Positions 7,750-16,977 of a stretch of DNA of 64,000 bases are shown piece after piece. The notes under the pieces are model-generated. The model saw only the letters and a program-made list of their open reading frames with translations, did no database searches and was not told the DNA's origin. Source of the DNA: Burkholderiales bacterium. Its GTDB lineage: Bacteria > Pseudomonadota > Gammaproteobacteria > Burkholderiales > Burkholderiaceae_E. Position numbers and translations under genes: made by a program. Numbering within the stretch: position 1 is the first letter of the stretch; every line of letters starts with the position of its first letter. The stretch covers positions 62,001 through 126,000 of the forward strand of contig JAPLQE010000066.1 of the NCBI GenBank assembly GCA_026399835.1. Direction: 5' to 3'.

Positions 7750-8834
7750 TGGCTGCGCCCTCCGAGGCGGCGGGCGCGCCGCCGCCCCGCCACGACGCCG
7801 ACGCGCTGGTCGCGTTCGCGCTCGCGCTGCTGCGCGCGAGCGGGCTCGAGGAGGCGCTGGCGACCGATGTCGCCGAGGTGCTGGTCGAGGGCGACCTGCT
7901 CGGCCACGACACCCACGGCCTGGCGCTGCTCGCCGGCTACCTCGGCGAGCTCGACCGCGGCGCGATGGCGAAGTCGGGCGCGCCCGACGTGATCGCCGAG
8001 CGCACCGTCGCCGCGACCTGGGACGGCCGCCGGCTGCCCGGCCCGGCGCTGGTGCGCCGCGCGATCGAGTGGGCCGCGCCGCGTGCGCGCGAGCACGGCT
8101 GCGCGACGGTCGCGATCCGCCGCAGCCACCACATCGCCTGCCTCGCGGCCTATCTCGAGGCGACGGTGCGCAGCGGGCTGATGGTCGAGATCTACAGCTC
8201 GGACCCTGCGGTGGCCAGCGTCGCGCCCTTCGGCGGCACGCAGGCGGTGTTCACGCCGAACCCGATGGCGGTGGGATTCCCGACCTCGGGCGACCCGGTG
8301 CTGATCGACATCTCCGCGTCCATCACCACCAACGGCATGAGCAACCGCCTCAAGGCGGCCGGCCGGCGCGGCGCGCACGCCTGGTGGCTCGACGCGCTCG
8401 GGCAGCCGAGCGACGACCCGGCGGTGCTGTTCACGCAGCCCCCGGGCACGATCCTGCCGCTCGGCGGCGTGGACGCCGGCCACAAGGGCTACGGGCTGGC
8501 GCTCTCCATCGAGGCGATGACCGGCGGCCTGGCAGGCTACGGGCGTGCCGACGTGCCCGAGGGCTGGGGCGCGACGGTCTGCGTGCGGGTGAGCGACCCC
8601 GAGGCCTTCGCGGGGCTCGGCGCCTTCATGCTGCAGACCGACTGGATCGCGCAGGCCTGCCACGGCTCGGTGCCGCGCGATGCGGCGCAGCCGGTGCGCC
8701 TGCCGGGCGAGCGCGCGCTCGCCCGCAAGCGCGAGCAGCACGCCCGTGGCGTCTCGCTGCATCCGTCGATCCTGCCGGCGCTCGCGCCGTGGGCGAAGCG
8801 CTTCGGCGTGACCGCGCCCGTCGCGGTCGGCTGA
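7749..8834 (+). CDS. LDH2/malate dehydrogenase family oxidoreductase (AllD/YlbC type)
   Basis: A 361-aa NAD(P)-dependent 2-hydroxyacid dehydrogenase of the family that includes ureidoglycolate, sulfolactate and archaeal malate dehydrogenases. The signature GHDTHGL (about 55-61) carries the conserved His, and RRSHHIA follows near residue 124; PNPMAVGFPTS and GGVDAGHKGYGLAL are family blocks. The ATG at 7749 overlaps the SDR stop; longer versions of this frame would run through the SDR gene. The locus thus has three different folds of hydroxyacid/ketoacid dehydrogenase, which argues for a substrate with more than one hydroxyl or carboxyl centre. Confidence 0.9.
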   Translation: MAAPSEAAGAPPPRHDADALVAFALALLRASGLEEALATDVAEVLVEGDLLGHDTHGLALLAGYLGELDRGAMAKSGAPDVIAERTVAATWDGRRLPGPALVRRAIEWAAPRAREHGCATVAIRRSHHIACLAAYLEATVRSGLMVEIYSSDPAVASVAPFGGTQAVFTPNPMAVGFPTSGDPVLIDISASITTNGMSNRLKAAGRRGAHAWWLDALGQPSDDPAVLFTQPPGTILPLGGVDAGHKGYGLALSIEAMTGGLAGYGRADVPEGWGATVCVRVSDPEAFAGLGAFMLQTDWIAQACHGSVPRDAAQPVRLPGERALARKREQHARGVSLHPSILPALAPWAKRFGVTAPVAVG

Positions 8835-8845
8835 AGGAGGCCGAC

Positions 8846-9643
8846 ATGACCGCATCCCCCTCCCGGACAGCCCAGTGGCTGTTGACCCAGCATCGCGAGC
8901 GCCGGACCTTCCGGTCGTTCCCGGCCGGCATCCGCCCGGCCAGCCTGGCCGATGCCTATCTCGCGCAGGCCCGCTTCGTCGACCTCAAGGCACGGGACTG
9001 CGGTGCGCCGGTCGGCTGGAAGATCGCGCTGTCCAATCCCGCGATGCAGCGGCTGGTCGGACTCGACGCGCCGGTCGCGGGCCGGCTGCTGTCCGGCCAG
9101 GTGGTGGCGGGGCCGGCGAGCACGTCGGTCGGCGCCTACGGGCGACTGCTGATCGAGTTCGAGATCGCGGTCGAGCTCGGCGCGGACCTGCCCGCACCGG
9201 GCGGCCGGTGCAGCCGCGAGCAGGCGCATGCCGCGGTCGCGGCCGTGCGCCCGGCCTTCGAGCTGGCCGACGACCGTGATGCCGACTACGCGCGGCTCGG
9301 CGACGAGGCCTTCCAGATGGTGGCCGACAACGCCTGGAACGAGGGCGCGGTGCTGGGCATGCGCCGCGAGGACTGGGCCGGCCTCGATCTCGAGGCCATC
9401 GTCGGCCGGGTGTTCTGCGACGACGTGCCGGTCGGCAGCGGCCGGGGCGGCGACCTGATGGGCCATCCGCTGGATGCGCTCGCCTGGCTGGCCGGCAGCG
9501 CCGCATCGCGCGGCCTGACGATGCGTCGGGGCGACGTCGCGATCCTCGGCAGCCTGGTCACCTCCCGCTTCCCGAAGGCGGGCGAGCGCTGGCGCTTCGA
9601 GCTCGAGGGCTTCGAGCCGCTGCTGCTGTCCATCGAGCCCTGA
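8846..9643 (+). CDS. FAH/MhpD-family hydratase or hydrolase (2-keto-4-pentenoate hydratase-like)
   Basis: A 265-aa enzyme of the fumarylacetoacetate hydrolase superfamily, the MhpD/2-keto-4-pentenoate hydratase branch. The metal-binding acidic motif LIEFEIAVELG is visible near residues 101-111, preceded by VGWKIALS. The start is fixed by an excellent ribosome site AAGGAGG (8834-8840) six bases before the ATG; the previous gene ends 11 bp upstream. These enzymes add water to or cleave 2-keto-enoic acids in meta-cleavage and sugar-acid pathways. Together with the Rieske oxygenase two genes on, an aromatic or cyclic substrate is possible, but this is inference. Confidence 0.85.
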   Translation: MTASPSRTAQWLLTQHRERRTFRSFPAGIRPASLADAYLAQARFVDLKARDCGAPVGWKIALSNPAMQRLVGLDAPVAGRLLSGQVVAGPASTSVGAYGRLLIEFEIAVELGADLPAPGGRCSREQAHAAVAAVRPAFELADDRDADYARLGDEAFQMVADNAWNEGAVLGMRREDWAGLDLEAIVGRVFCDDVPVGSGRGGDLMGHPLDALAWLAGSAASRGLTMRRGDVAILGSLVTSRFPKAGERWRFELEGFEPLLLSIEP

Positions 9644-9658
9644 ACCGGAGCGCCCGAG

Positions 9659-11299
9659 ATGAGCGCTGCCAGCGAGACCGACGGCCCCGACCCCAGCCGG
9701 TATCGGCACGGACTCCGGTGCCTGCACGACTACCTGCGCCTGCATGCCCGGGCCCAGCCCGACAAGCCGGCCTTCATCTGGTACGGCCGCGAGATCGGCT
9801 ACCTCGAGCTCGACCGCTGGAGCGACGCCCTGGCGGTCCGGCTGGCGCAGCTCGGCGTCGCGCCGGGCGATCGGGTCGCCCTGTTCCTGAACAACTGTCC
9901 CCAGTACGTGGTCGCGCACGTCGCGATCCAGAAGCTCGGCGCGATCGTGGGCCCCTGCGGCCCGCTGTTCAAGGCCGCGGAACTCGAGTACCAGCTGAAC
10001 GACCTCGGGGCCCGCGTCGTGATCGCCGCCGATGTCCTGTTTCCGGTGCTCGCGTCCGTGCAGGCGAAGACCTCGGTCACGCATGTCTTCTGCACCCACT
10101 ACGGCGACCTGCTGCCGCCCGTACCCACGCTCGCGCTGCCCGACGAACTCAAGGCACCCCGCACCCGGCCGGCCGGCACCGAGGACCTGCTCGAGGCGAT
10201 CGCGGCGGTGCCGCCCGACGCCGCCCTGCCGGCGCATTCACCGGCGATCGACGACATCGCGCTGCTGACCTACACCTCGGGCACCACCGGCCTGCCCAAG
10301 GGGGCGATGCTCAGCCATCGCAATGCCCTCTTCAAGACCGGTGTCACCGCCGACTGCAACGACGTCCGCGGCGACGACGTGACCCTCGCGATCGCGCCGG
10401 TCTATCACATCGCCGGCATGCTGATGGGCATCGATGCGACGCTCTACGCGGGGTGCACCACCGTGCTGCTGCACCGCTTCGACCCGCTGGCGGTGCTGCA
10501 GGCGATCGACCGCTACCGGGTCACCTGGTGGTACGGCATGGCGCCGATGAACGTGGCCGTCATGCAGGTCCCCGACGCCGGGCGCTTCGAGCTGCGCTCG
10601 CTGCGGCTCAATCCCACCACCAGCTTCGGCATCGTCCTGACCGAGCCGCTCGCCCTTCAGTGGCACGCCTTCACCGGCGGCGCGCTGTGCTACGAGGCGG
10701 CGTACGGACTGTCCGAGACCCACACCTGCGACACCTACATGCCCAGCGACGCGGTGCGCTGGGGCTGCCACGGCCGGCTCGCGCCCGGCGTGTCGTGCCG
10801 GATCGTCGACCCCGACACCGGACGGGTGCTGCCGGTCGGCGAGTCGGGCGAGATCACGCTGCGCAGCCCGGGCAACTTCAGGGGCTACTGGAACCGCCCC
10901 GACGCCACCGCCAGCACCCTGCGCGAGGGCTGGGTGTTCACCGGCGACATGGGCCGGCTCGACGCCGACGGCTACCTGACCTTCATGGGCCGCTTCAAGG
11001 AGATGATCAAGGTCTCCGGCTACAGCGTCTTCCCGGAAGAGGTCGAGCGCCTGCTGATCCTGCATCCGGACATCGCCGCGGCTGCGGTGATCGGTGTGCC
11101 GGATGCGACCAAGGGCGAGGTCGTGAAGGCCGTGATCGTGCTCAAGCAGACTGCGGGCGGCCGCCTGACCGAGCAGGCGGTCATCGACTGGAGCCGGGAG
11201 AACATGTCCGCCTACAAGGTGCCCTGCTTCGTCGAGTTCCGCGATGCGCTGCCCGCCACCGGCGCGGGCAAGGTGCTCCGCAGGCTGCTGAAGTCGTGA
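9659..11299 (+). CDS. AMP-forming acyl-CoA ligase (CaiC/FadD-like)
   Basis: A 546-aa adenylate-forming enzyme of full length. The P-loop motif A3 TYTSGTTGLPKGA is near residues 205-217, motif A5 YGLSE near 349, motif A7/A8 TGDMGRLDADGYLTFMGR, and the catalytic lysine motif GAGKVLRR near the C-terminus. It activates a carboxylate to its CoA thioester using ATP. Neither signal peptide nor membrane segment. It sits between the FAH-type and Rieske genes with 15- and 13-bp gaps, so it is firmly part of this operon; the resulting CoA ester could be the substrate of the PhyH-type oxygenase. Confidence 0.92.
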   Translation: MSAASETDGPDPSRYRHGLRCLHDYLRLHARAQPDKPAFIWYGREIGYLELDRWSDALAVRLAQLGVAPGDRVALFLNNCPQYVVAHVAIQKLGAIVGPCGPLFKAAELEYQLNDLGARVVIAADVLFPVLASVQAKTSVTHVFCTHYGDLLPPVPTLALPDELKAPRTRPAGTEDLLEAIAAVPPDAALPAHSPAIDDIALLTYTSGTTGLPKGAMLSHRNALFKTGVTADCNDVRGDDVTLAIAPVYHIAGMLMGIDATLYAGCTTVLLHRFDPLAVLQAIDRYRVTWWYGMAPMNVAVMQVPDAGRFELRSLRLNPTTSFGIVLTEPLALQWHAFTGGALCYEAAYGLSETHTCDTYMPSDAVRWGCHGRLAPGVSCRIVDPDTGRVLPVGESGEITLRSPGNFRGYWNRPDATASTLREGWVFTGDMGRLDADGYLTFMGRFKEMIKVSGYSVFPEEVERLLILHPDIAAAAVIGVPDATKGEVVKAVIVLKQTAGGRLTEQAVIDWSRENMSAYKVPCFVEFRDALPATGAGKVLRRLLKS

Positions 11300-11312
11300 G
11301 GAGGGCGCCCGG

Positions 11313-12350
11313 ATGCTGACCACGAAGCAGGCGATCTTCCGCAGGTACTGGCATGCGGTGATGCCGCTGTCGATGCTCGCCGACGGCCCGAAGCCGTTCA
11401 CGCTGCTGGGCGAGGCGATCGTGCTGTTCCTCGACGCCGACGGCGCGCCCGCCGCGCTGCGCGACCGCTGCTGCCACCGCACCGCGAAGCTCTCGAAGGG
11501 CTGGTGCGAGGGCGGGCGGCTGGTCTGCGGCTACCACGGCTGGAACTACGACGGCACCGGCCGCGTGGTGAAGATCCCGCAGTACGCGCCCGATCGCGCG
11601 ATCCCCGAGGACTACCGGACCCCCGCCTACCACTGCACCGCGAAGCACGGCTACGCCTGGGTCGCGCTCGAGGACCCGATCGCGCCGATCTTCGAGGTGC
11701 CCGAGTTCGAGGCGCCCGGCTGGCGCACCATCTTCCAGTTCTACGAGCGCTGGGAGACCAGCCCGCTGCGGGCGCTGGAGAACTCCTTCGACAACGCGCA
11801 CTTCAGCATCGTGCACCGCGCGACCTTCGGGGTCGCGGCGCAGCCGGCTCCCAGCCGCTACGAGCTGATCGAGCGGCCGGACGGCTTCCACGCCGAGACC
11901 GTGATCGACGCGGCGAATCCGCCGGCGTTCCGCCGCATCAGCGGCGTCGAGGACGCGGTCACCACGCGCCACATGCGCAACGCCTACTACCTGCCGTTCT
12001 CGCGGCGCCTCGACATCGAGTACCCGAGCGGCATCCGGCACGTGATCATCAACTGCTTCACGCCGATCGACGACGGCAGCCTGATGCTCGCGCAGTGGCT
12101 GTTCCGGAACGACACCGAGGCCGACTGCCCGGCGCAGCTGCTGATCGACTTCGACCATGTGATCACCCGCGAGGACAAGGCGATCCTCGAGTCGACCGAT
12201 CCGGACGCGCTGGTCGACACGCGCCGGCGCGGCGTCGAGTACTCGATGGACAGCGACCGCCCCGGGATGCTGATCCGCAAGAAGCTGATGGCGCTGCTCG
12301 CCGCGCACGGCGAGTCAGAGGTGTTCCGGGGCGCGCCCGACCGCGCCTGA
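11313..12350 (+). CDS. Rieske [2Fe-2S] ring-hydroxylating/O-demethylating oxygenase, alpha-type subunit
   Basis: A 345-aa terminal oxygenase. The Rieske cluster ligands are Cys-x-His in DRCCHRTAK and Cys-x2-His in VCGYHGW. The mononuclear iron site is visible as ENSFDNAHFSIVH, giving the Asp-x2-His-x4-His arrangement of vanillate demethylase/pheophorbide oxygenase-type proteins. The length fits these single-subunit oxygenases. It needs electrons from a ferredoxin-type reductase, but none is encoded anywhere nearby. The start is preceded by GAGGAGG. It is the last tightly spaced gene of the operon; 109 bp separate it from the next one. Confidence 0.9.
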   Translation: MLTTKQAIFRRYWHAVMPLSMLADGPKPFTLLGEAIVLFLDADGAPAALRDRCCHRTAKLSKGWCEGGRLVCGYHGWNYDGTGRVVKIPQYAPDRAIPEDYRTPAYHCTAKHGYAWVALEDPIAPIFEVPEFEAPGWRTIFQFYERWETSPLRALENSFDNAHFSIVHRATFGVAAQPAPSRYELIERPDGFHAETVIDAANPPAFRRISGVEDAVTTRHMRNAYYLPFSRRLDIEYPSGIRHVIINCFTPIDDGSLMLAQWLFRNDTEADCPAQLLIDFDHVITREDKAILESTDPDALVDTRRRGVEYSMDSDRPGMLIRKKLMALLAAHGESEVFRGAPDRA

Positions 12351-12459
12351 GCCGATGCGCGGGCGCGGGCGCGCGCCTCGGAACGGCCCCGGGCGGGGCG
12401 CGCGGGCCCGGGTCTATACTGCGGCGCCCCCAAGACCCGAACGCCCCCGGAGCCACGCC

Positions 12460-13395
12460 ATGACCCGTCCCGTCCTCCTGCTGTCGTCCCTGCACGCCGG
12501 CACTCAGCAGGAACTCGAATCGACCTGGCAGGTGCACCGCTACCACGAGGCCGCCGACAAGCCGGCGCTGCTCGCCTCGCTCGCCGACACCTGCGAGGTC
12601 GTCGTGACCTCGGGCGGGCGCGGCTGCGAGGCCGCGCTGATGAAGGCGTTGCCGAAGCTCAAGCTGGTGTCCTGCTTCGGTGTCGGCGTCGACGCGATCG
12701 ACCTCGGCCATGCGAAGGCGAACGGCATCGCGGTGACCAACACCCCGGACGTGCTGACCGACGACGTCGCCGACCTCGCGGTCGCGCTGATGCTCGCGTC
12801 GCTGCGCCAGGTGGTGGCCGCCGACCGCTGGGTGCGCGACGGCTCGTGGGTGAAGCGAGGCGGGCTGCCCCTGACCACCGCGGTCGCCAAGCGCCGCGTC
12901 GGCATCGTCGGGCTGGGCCGCATCGGCCAGGCGATCGCGCAGCGCTGCGCGTCGTTCGGCACCGAGATCGCCTACCACGGCCCGAACCGCAAGCCGGTCG
13001 ACTGGGCCTACTACGCCGACCCGGTCGAGATGGCCCGCTGGGCCGACGTCGTGATCGCCGCCTGCCCCGGGGGCGCCGCGACCAAGGGCATCGTCTCGCG
13101 CGCGGTGCTCGAGGCGCTCGGGCCCACCGGCCACTTCGTGAACATCGCGCGCGGCTCGGTCGTCGACCAGCCGGCGATGGTCGAGCTGCTGGCCTCGGGC
13201 GCGCTGGGCGGCGCGGGTCTGGACGTCTTCGACGACGAGCCGAACGTGCCGCAGGCGCTGATCGACATCCCGCGCGTCGTGCTGCAGCCCCACCATGCGA
13301 GCGGCACACACGACACCCGGACCGCGATGGGGCGGCTCACGCTCGACAACGTCGCGGCGTACTTCGCGGGCCGGCCGCTGCTGACTCAGGTCTGA
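12460..13395 (+). CDS. D-2-hydroxyacid dehydrogenase (GhrB/hydroxypyruvate reductase-like)
   Basis: A 311-aa NAD(P)-dependent dehydrogenase. The dinucleotide loop GLGRIG lies near residues 151-156; catalytic Arg (NIARGS), Glu (DDEP) and His (QPHHAS) are all present. The ATG at 12460 is chosen because upstream codons are low-complexity GC-rich sequence and a possible -10 TATACT is at 12415-12420. It is related to the dehydrogenase at 818-1786 but clearly a different subfamily. Its 3' end overlaps the convergent rppH gene by 10 bp. It may reduce glyoxylate, hydroxypyruvate or a pathway ketoacid. Confidence 0.88.
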   Translation: MTRPVLLLSSLHAGTQQELESTWQVHRYHEAADKPALLASLADTCEVVVTSGGRGCEAALMKALPKLKLVSCFGVGVDAIDLGHAKANGIAVTNTPDVLTDDVADLAVALMLASLRQVVAADRWVRDGSWVKRGGLPLTTAVAKRRVGIVGLGRIGQAIAQRCASFGTEIAYHGPNRKPVDWAYYADPVEMARWADVVIAACPGGAATKGIVSRAVLEALGPTGHFVNIARGSVVDQPAMVELLASGALGGAGLDVFDDEPNVPQALIDIPRVVLQPHHASGTHDTRTAMGRLTLDNVAAYFAGRPLLTQV

Positions 13396-14126
13396 GGGTC
13401 GGCCGCCCGCGGCGGCACGGCCTCGACGGCCTGCCCGTCCGGCGCGGCCGGATCCCGAGGCAGCGGGCGGAGCACCGGATCTGCGTGCAGCGCCGGATCG
13501 GCCGGCACCACCGCGTCGGCCGGACGTGCCGGGTCGTGGCGGACGGGTTCATGGCGGGGGGCATCGGCCGAGGGGCGGGCCCCGTCGCCGCGCTGGCCGC
13601 GCGATCGGGCGTGCTGGCGCAGGAATCGCGAAGGCTCGGGGCGGCCGTCCTGGCGGCCGAACAGCAGCCGCGACAGCTCGGTCAGCGCCTGCTGGTACAC
13701 ACCACGCTTGAACTCGATCACCCCGTCGAGCGGGATCCAGTAGTCGTGCCAGCGCCAGGCGTCGAACTCCGGGTGCTCGGAGGCGCGCAGGCAGACGTCG
13801 CTGTCCTTGCCGACCAGCCGCAGCAGGAACCAGATCTGCTTCTGGCCGCGGTAGTGCCCGCGCCATTCGCGGCGCACCCAGTTCTGCGGCACCTCGTAGC
13901 GCAGCCAGTCGCGAGTGCGGCCGATGATCCGCACGTGCTCGGGCAGCAGTCCGACCTCCTCGTGCAGCTCGCGGTACATCGCCTGCTCGGGCGTCTCGCC
14001 CCGGTCGATGCCGCCCTGCGGGAACTGCCACGAATGCTCGCGGATCCGCTTGCCCCAGAAGACCTCGTTGCGCTGATTGACCAGGATGATGCCGACGTTG
14101 GGGCGATAGCCGTCCTTGTCCAGCAT
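13386..14126 (-). CDS. rppH: RNA pyrophosphohydrolase (Nudix), with long C-terminal extension
   Basis: A 246-aa Nudix hydrolase. It removes pyrophosphate from the 5' triphosphate end of mRNA and so starts RNase E-dependent decay. The Nudix box occupies residues 38-60 (GGIDRGETP ... RELHEEVGL) with all acidic metal ligands. The N-terminus [15 protein letters not shown] is diagnostic for RppH. Residues after about 165 form an Arg/Pro/Ala/Asp-rich tail of about 80 residues that E. coli RppH lacks. It is divergent from proS, the usual neighbour in this bacterial order, and its stop codon lies inside the end of the convergent dehydrogenase gene. Confidence 0.95.
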   Translation of the reverse strand: MLDKDGYRPNVGIILVNQRNEVFWGKRIREHSWQFPQGGIDRGETPEQAMYRELHEEVGLLPEHVRIIGRTRDWLRYEVPQNWVRREWRGHYRGQKQIWFLLRLVGKDSDVCLRASEHPEFDAWRWHDYWIPLDGVIEFKRGVYQQALTELSRLLFGRQDGRPEPSRFLRQHARSRGQRGDGARPSADAPRHEPVRHDPARPADAVVPADPALHADPVLRPLPRDPAAPDGQAVEAVPPRAADPQT

Positions 14127-14158
14127 GGGCTACCCCTCGATCCCTTAGAATTGAACCG

Positions 14159-14164
14159 ATTATA
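14159..14164 (-). promoter_or_regulatory. -10 element of the rppH promoter
   Basis: The minus strand carries a perfect TATAAT here, 32 bp upstream of the rppH start codon, in the 76-bp rppH-proS divergent gap. No good -35 is seen at 16-18 bp. On the plus strand the same AT-rich patch (TTATAT) could serve proS. Confidence 0.5.
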
Positions 14165-14202
14165 TCGACGCGCCCGCATGACAGCGGGACGACCCGCTGC
14201 CC

Positions 14203-15987
14203 ATGAAAGCCTCCCGATTCCTGATCACGACGCTCAAGGAAGCGCCCGCCGACGCCGAGGTCGCCAGCCACCGGCTGATGACCCGTGCGGGCATGATCCG
14301 CAAGCTCGCCGGCGGCATCTACTCGTACATGCCGATGGGCCTGCGCGTGATCCGCAAGGTCGAGGCCATCGTGCGCGAAGAGATGAACCGGGCCGGCGCG
14401 ATCGAGCTGCTGATGCCGGTGATCCAGCCGGCCGAGCTGTGGCAGGAGTCGGGCCGCTGGGAGAAGTACGGCGCCGAGCTCATGCGGATCAAGGACCGCC
14501 ACGACCGCGACTTCATCGTGCAGCCGACCTCCGAGGAGGTGATCACCGACATCGCCCGCCAGGAGATCCGCAGCTACCGGCAGATGCCGAAGAACCTGTA
14601 CCACATCCAGACCAAGTTCCGCGACGAGCGGCGTCCGCGCTTCGGCGTGATGCGCGGGCGCGAGTTCACGATGAAGGATGCGTACTCGTTCGACCGCTCG
14701 CCCGAGACCGCGCTGATCAGCTATCAGGCGATGTTCGACGCCTACGTGCGGATCTTCGAGCGCATGGGGCTGCAGTTCCGTGCGGTCGCGGCCGACACCG
14801 GCGCGATCGGGGGTTCGGCCTCGCACGAGTTCCAGGTCATCGCCGACACCGGCGAGGACGCGATCGCGTACTGCGCCGATTCCGGCTACGCGGCGAACGT
14901 CGAACTCGCCGAGGCGATGTCGCTCGTCGCCGAGCGCGCCGCGCCCACGCAGCCCTTCGCGAAGACCCCCACGCCCGGCAAGGCGCGCTGCGAGGACGTC
15001 GCCGCATTGCTCGGGCTGCCGCTGCAGCAGACCGTGAAGTCGCTGGTGCTGGCGGTCGACGAGCTCGAGCCGCTCAAGGACGGCGCCGACCCGGACACGC
15101 CGCGGCGCATCGTCTTCACGCAGGTCTGGCTGCTGCTGGTGCGCGGCGACCACGAGCTCAACGAGATCAAGGCCGGCAAGGTGCCCGGGCTCGCGGGCTT
15201 CCGGTTCGCGACCGAGGCCGAGATCGTGGCCCACTTCGGCTGCACACCCGGCTATCTCGGCCCGATCGGCGCCACGCATCCGGTCAAGCTCGTCGTCGAC
15301 CGCACGGTCGCCAACATGAGCGACTTCGTGTGCGGCGCGAACCTGGTCGACCACCACTTCACCGGCGTGAACTGGGGCCGCGACCTGCCGATGCCGGGCG
15401 AGGGCGGGGTGGCGGTCGCCGACCTGCGCAACGTGGTCGAGGGCGATCCCTCGCCCGACGGCCGTGGGCGCCTGTCGATCCAGCGCGGCATCGAGGTGGG
15501 TCACGTGTTCTACCTCGGCACCAAGTACTCCACCGCGATGAACGCCAGCTTCGTCGACGAGGACGGCAAGTCCAAGCCCATCGAGATGGGCTGCTACGGC
15601 ATCGGCATCACCCGGCTGCCGGCGGCCGCCATCGAGCAGAACCACGACGACAAGGGCATCGTCTGGCCCCGGCCGATCGCGCCGTTCGACCTCGTGATCA
15701 CGCCGCTCGGCTACTCGCGGTCGCAAAACGTCAAGGCCGCGGCCGACGGACTGTACGATCGGCTGGTGCAGGCGGGCATCGACGTGATCCTGGACGACCG
15801 CGACGAGCGGCCGGGTGCGATGTTCGCCGACTGGGAGCTCATCGGCGTGCCGCTTCGCGTCACCGTCGGCGAGCGCGGGCTCAAGGAAGGCCAGGTCGAG
15901 CTGACGGTGCGGCGGGGGATGACCACCACGCAGGTGCCGCTCGACGAGGCCTTCGACTCGGTGATGGAAGCGCTGAAGGCGTGCTGA
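14203..15987 (+). CDS. proS: Prolyl-tRNA synthetase
   Basis: A 594-aa class II aminoacyl-tRNA synthetase that charges tRNA-Pro. Motif 1 and motif 2 regions ([20 protein letters not shown]) and motif 3 ([11 protein letters not shown]) are present, with the bacterial-type YbaK-like editing insertion between motifs 2 and 3 and an anticodon-binding domain at the C-terminus. The length is that of the E. coli type (ProS type 1). A free-standing YbaK deacylase, which can edit the same tRNA, is encoded at 52103-52600. The stop codon is overlapped by the probable GTG start of the lytic transglycosylase. Confidence 0.97.
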   Translation: MKASRFLITTLKEAPADAEVASHRLMTRAGMIRKLAGGIYSYMPMGLRVIRKVEAIVREEMNRAGAIELLMPVIQPAELWQESGRWEKYGAELMRIKDRHDRDFIVQPTSEEVITDIARQEIRSYRQMPKNLYHIQTKFRDERRPRFGVMRGREFTMKDAYSFDRSPETALISYQAMFDAYVRIFERMGLQFRAVAADTGAIGGSASHEFQVIADTGEDAIAYCADSGYAANVELAEAMSLVAERAAPTQPFAKTPTPGKARCEDVAALLGLPLQQTVKSLVLAVDELEPLKDGADPDTPRRIVFTQVWLLLVRGDHELNEIKAGKVPGLAGFRFATEAEIVAHFGCTPGYLGPIGATHPVKLVVDRTVANMSDFVCGANLVDHHFTGVNWGRDLPMPGEGGVAVADLRNVVEGDPSPDGRGRLSIQRGIEVGHVFYLGTKYSTAMNASFVDEDGKSKPIEMGCYGIGITRLPAAAIEQNHDDKGIVWPRPIAPFDLVITPLGYSRSQNVKAAADGLYDRLVQAGIDVILDDRDERPGAMFADWELIGVPLRVTVGERGLKEGQVELTVRRGMTTTQVPLDEAFDSVMEALKAC

Positions 15988-16700
15988 CAGGCGGGAACCG
16001 GACGAAGACCGAGGCAGGGGCGCGATGGCGGACGTACGCGACCGCGTACGTGTCTGTGGTCGTGCTCGCGGCCGGGCTGGCCGCGCCGCCTGCCGCACGT
16101 GCCGGTGCACAGATCTACGAGCCGCTGTCGGACTCGGTGCGCGTCGCGCTGATCGCCGCCATGCAGGACCGCTCCCCGCCCGAGCCGCGCTTCGCCTCCA
16201 CGATGGAGCGCGTCGACTGGCTCGCCGACATGGCCGCGCGGCTGCCGGCGCGACACAAGCCGACCCATGCCGAACGCGTCGAGTTCCTGCGGATGGTCCG
16301 CTACGAGGCCCAGCGCGCTGGGCTCGACCCGCAGCTGGTGCTTGGGCTGATCCAGGTCGAGAGCGGCTTCCGGCGCCACGCGATCTCCTCGGCCGGCGCC
16401 CGCGGCTACATGCAGGTCATGCCCTTCTGGACCCGTCTGATCGGCGACGGCGAGCCCTCGGGCCTGTTCGACGCGCGCGCCAACCTGCGCTACGGCTGCG
16501 TGATCCTGCGCCACTACCTCGACATGGAGCGCGGCGACCTGTATCGCGCGCTCGGCCGCTACAACGGCAGCCTCGGGCGCCCCGAGTACCCGAACATGGT
16601 GCTGGACGCCTGGAAGCGCTGGGCGTACGGATCCATGTCGACGGTCACCTTGCTGTCCGCGCCTCCTGGTACCGCTTCGGCGTCGGAATCCACCCGCTGA
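15981..16700 (+). CDS. Lytic murein transglycosylase, SLT/MltE-like
   Basis: A 239-aa secreted enzyme that cleaves the glycan chain of peptidoglycan. A basic N-terminus followed by [19 protein letters not shown] is a signal peptide. The SLT domain starts near residue 110: the catalytic Glu is in [20 protein letters not shown], followed by MQVMPFW and [10 protein letters not shown]. No ATG fits; the GTG at 15981, inside the last codons of proS, is the first codon that includes the basic n-region, though GTG at 16050 is possible. The C-terminal 20 residues (after WAYG) run up to the border of a decayed gene and may not be original. Confidence 0.8.
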   Translation: MLTGGNRTKTEAGARWRTYATAYVSVVVLAAGLAAPPAARAGAQIYEPLSDSVRVALIAAMQDRSPPEPRFASTMERVDWLADMAARLPARHKPTHAERVEFLRMVRYEAQRAGLDPQLVLGLIQVESGFRRHAISSAGARGYMQVMPFWTRLIGDGEPSGLFDARANLRYGCVILRHYLDMERGDLYRALGRYNGSLGRPEYPNMVLDAWKRWAYGSMSTVTLLSAPPGTASASESTR

Positions 16701-16702
16701 AA

Positions 16703-16870
16703 TCGATAGACGCCGACCGCGACGAACCCGTCGTAGCCTTCGGTCTTGCGGACGAAGGAGATCTTGCTCTCGATCTTCTTGGTCTGCGGACGGGGACATT
16801 CGTACTCGACCCAGCCGCCGCCCTTCTGAGCCATGGCGCGCAGTTCTTGGACCAGCAGCTTGCCGTCCCT
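16703..16870 (-). pseudogene. Remnant of a single-Cache (sCache_2) sensor protein
   Basis: On the minus strand 56 codons read RDGKLLVQELRAMAQKGGGW then VEYECPRPQTKKIESKISFV and end GYDGFVAVGVYR. This is the C-terminal half of a sCache_2 domain as found in small secreted Cache proteins and chemoreceptors. The N-terminal half and signal peptide are absent; upstream codons in the same frame show no similarity, and no stop follows VYR. It lies between the transglycosylase gene and the second TRAP receptor gene. I read it as debris from a deletion or insertion event. Confidence 0.7.
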
Positions 16871-16977
16871 AGAGGCGCACTGCCGCCAGTGGAAGCCGGT
16901 CCCCGAGGGGACCGGCATCGCAGCGGCCGGAAGGTCCGGAGCGATGCGTCCGTGTCGTTGGACACGGAGCAGATGGC

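Noticed and set aside
12415-12420. TATACT as a promoter of the second D-2-hydroxyacid dehydrogenase
   Set aside because: The -10 match is good, but the upstream 17 bp region is pure GC with no -35-like hexamer, so I mention it only in the gene entry.
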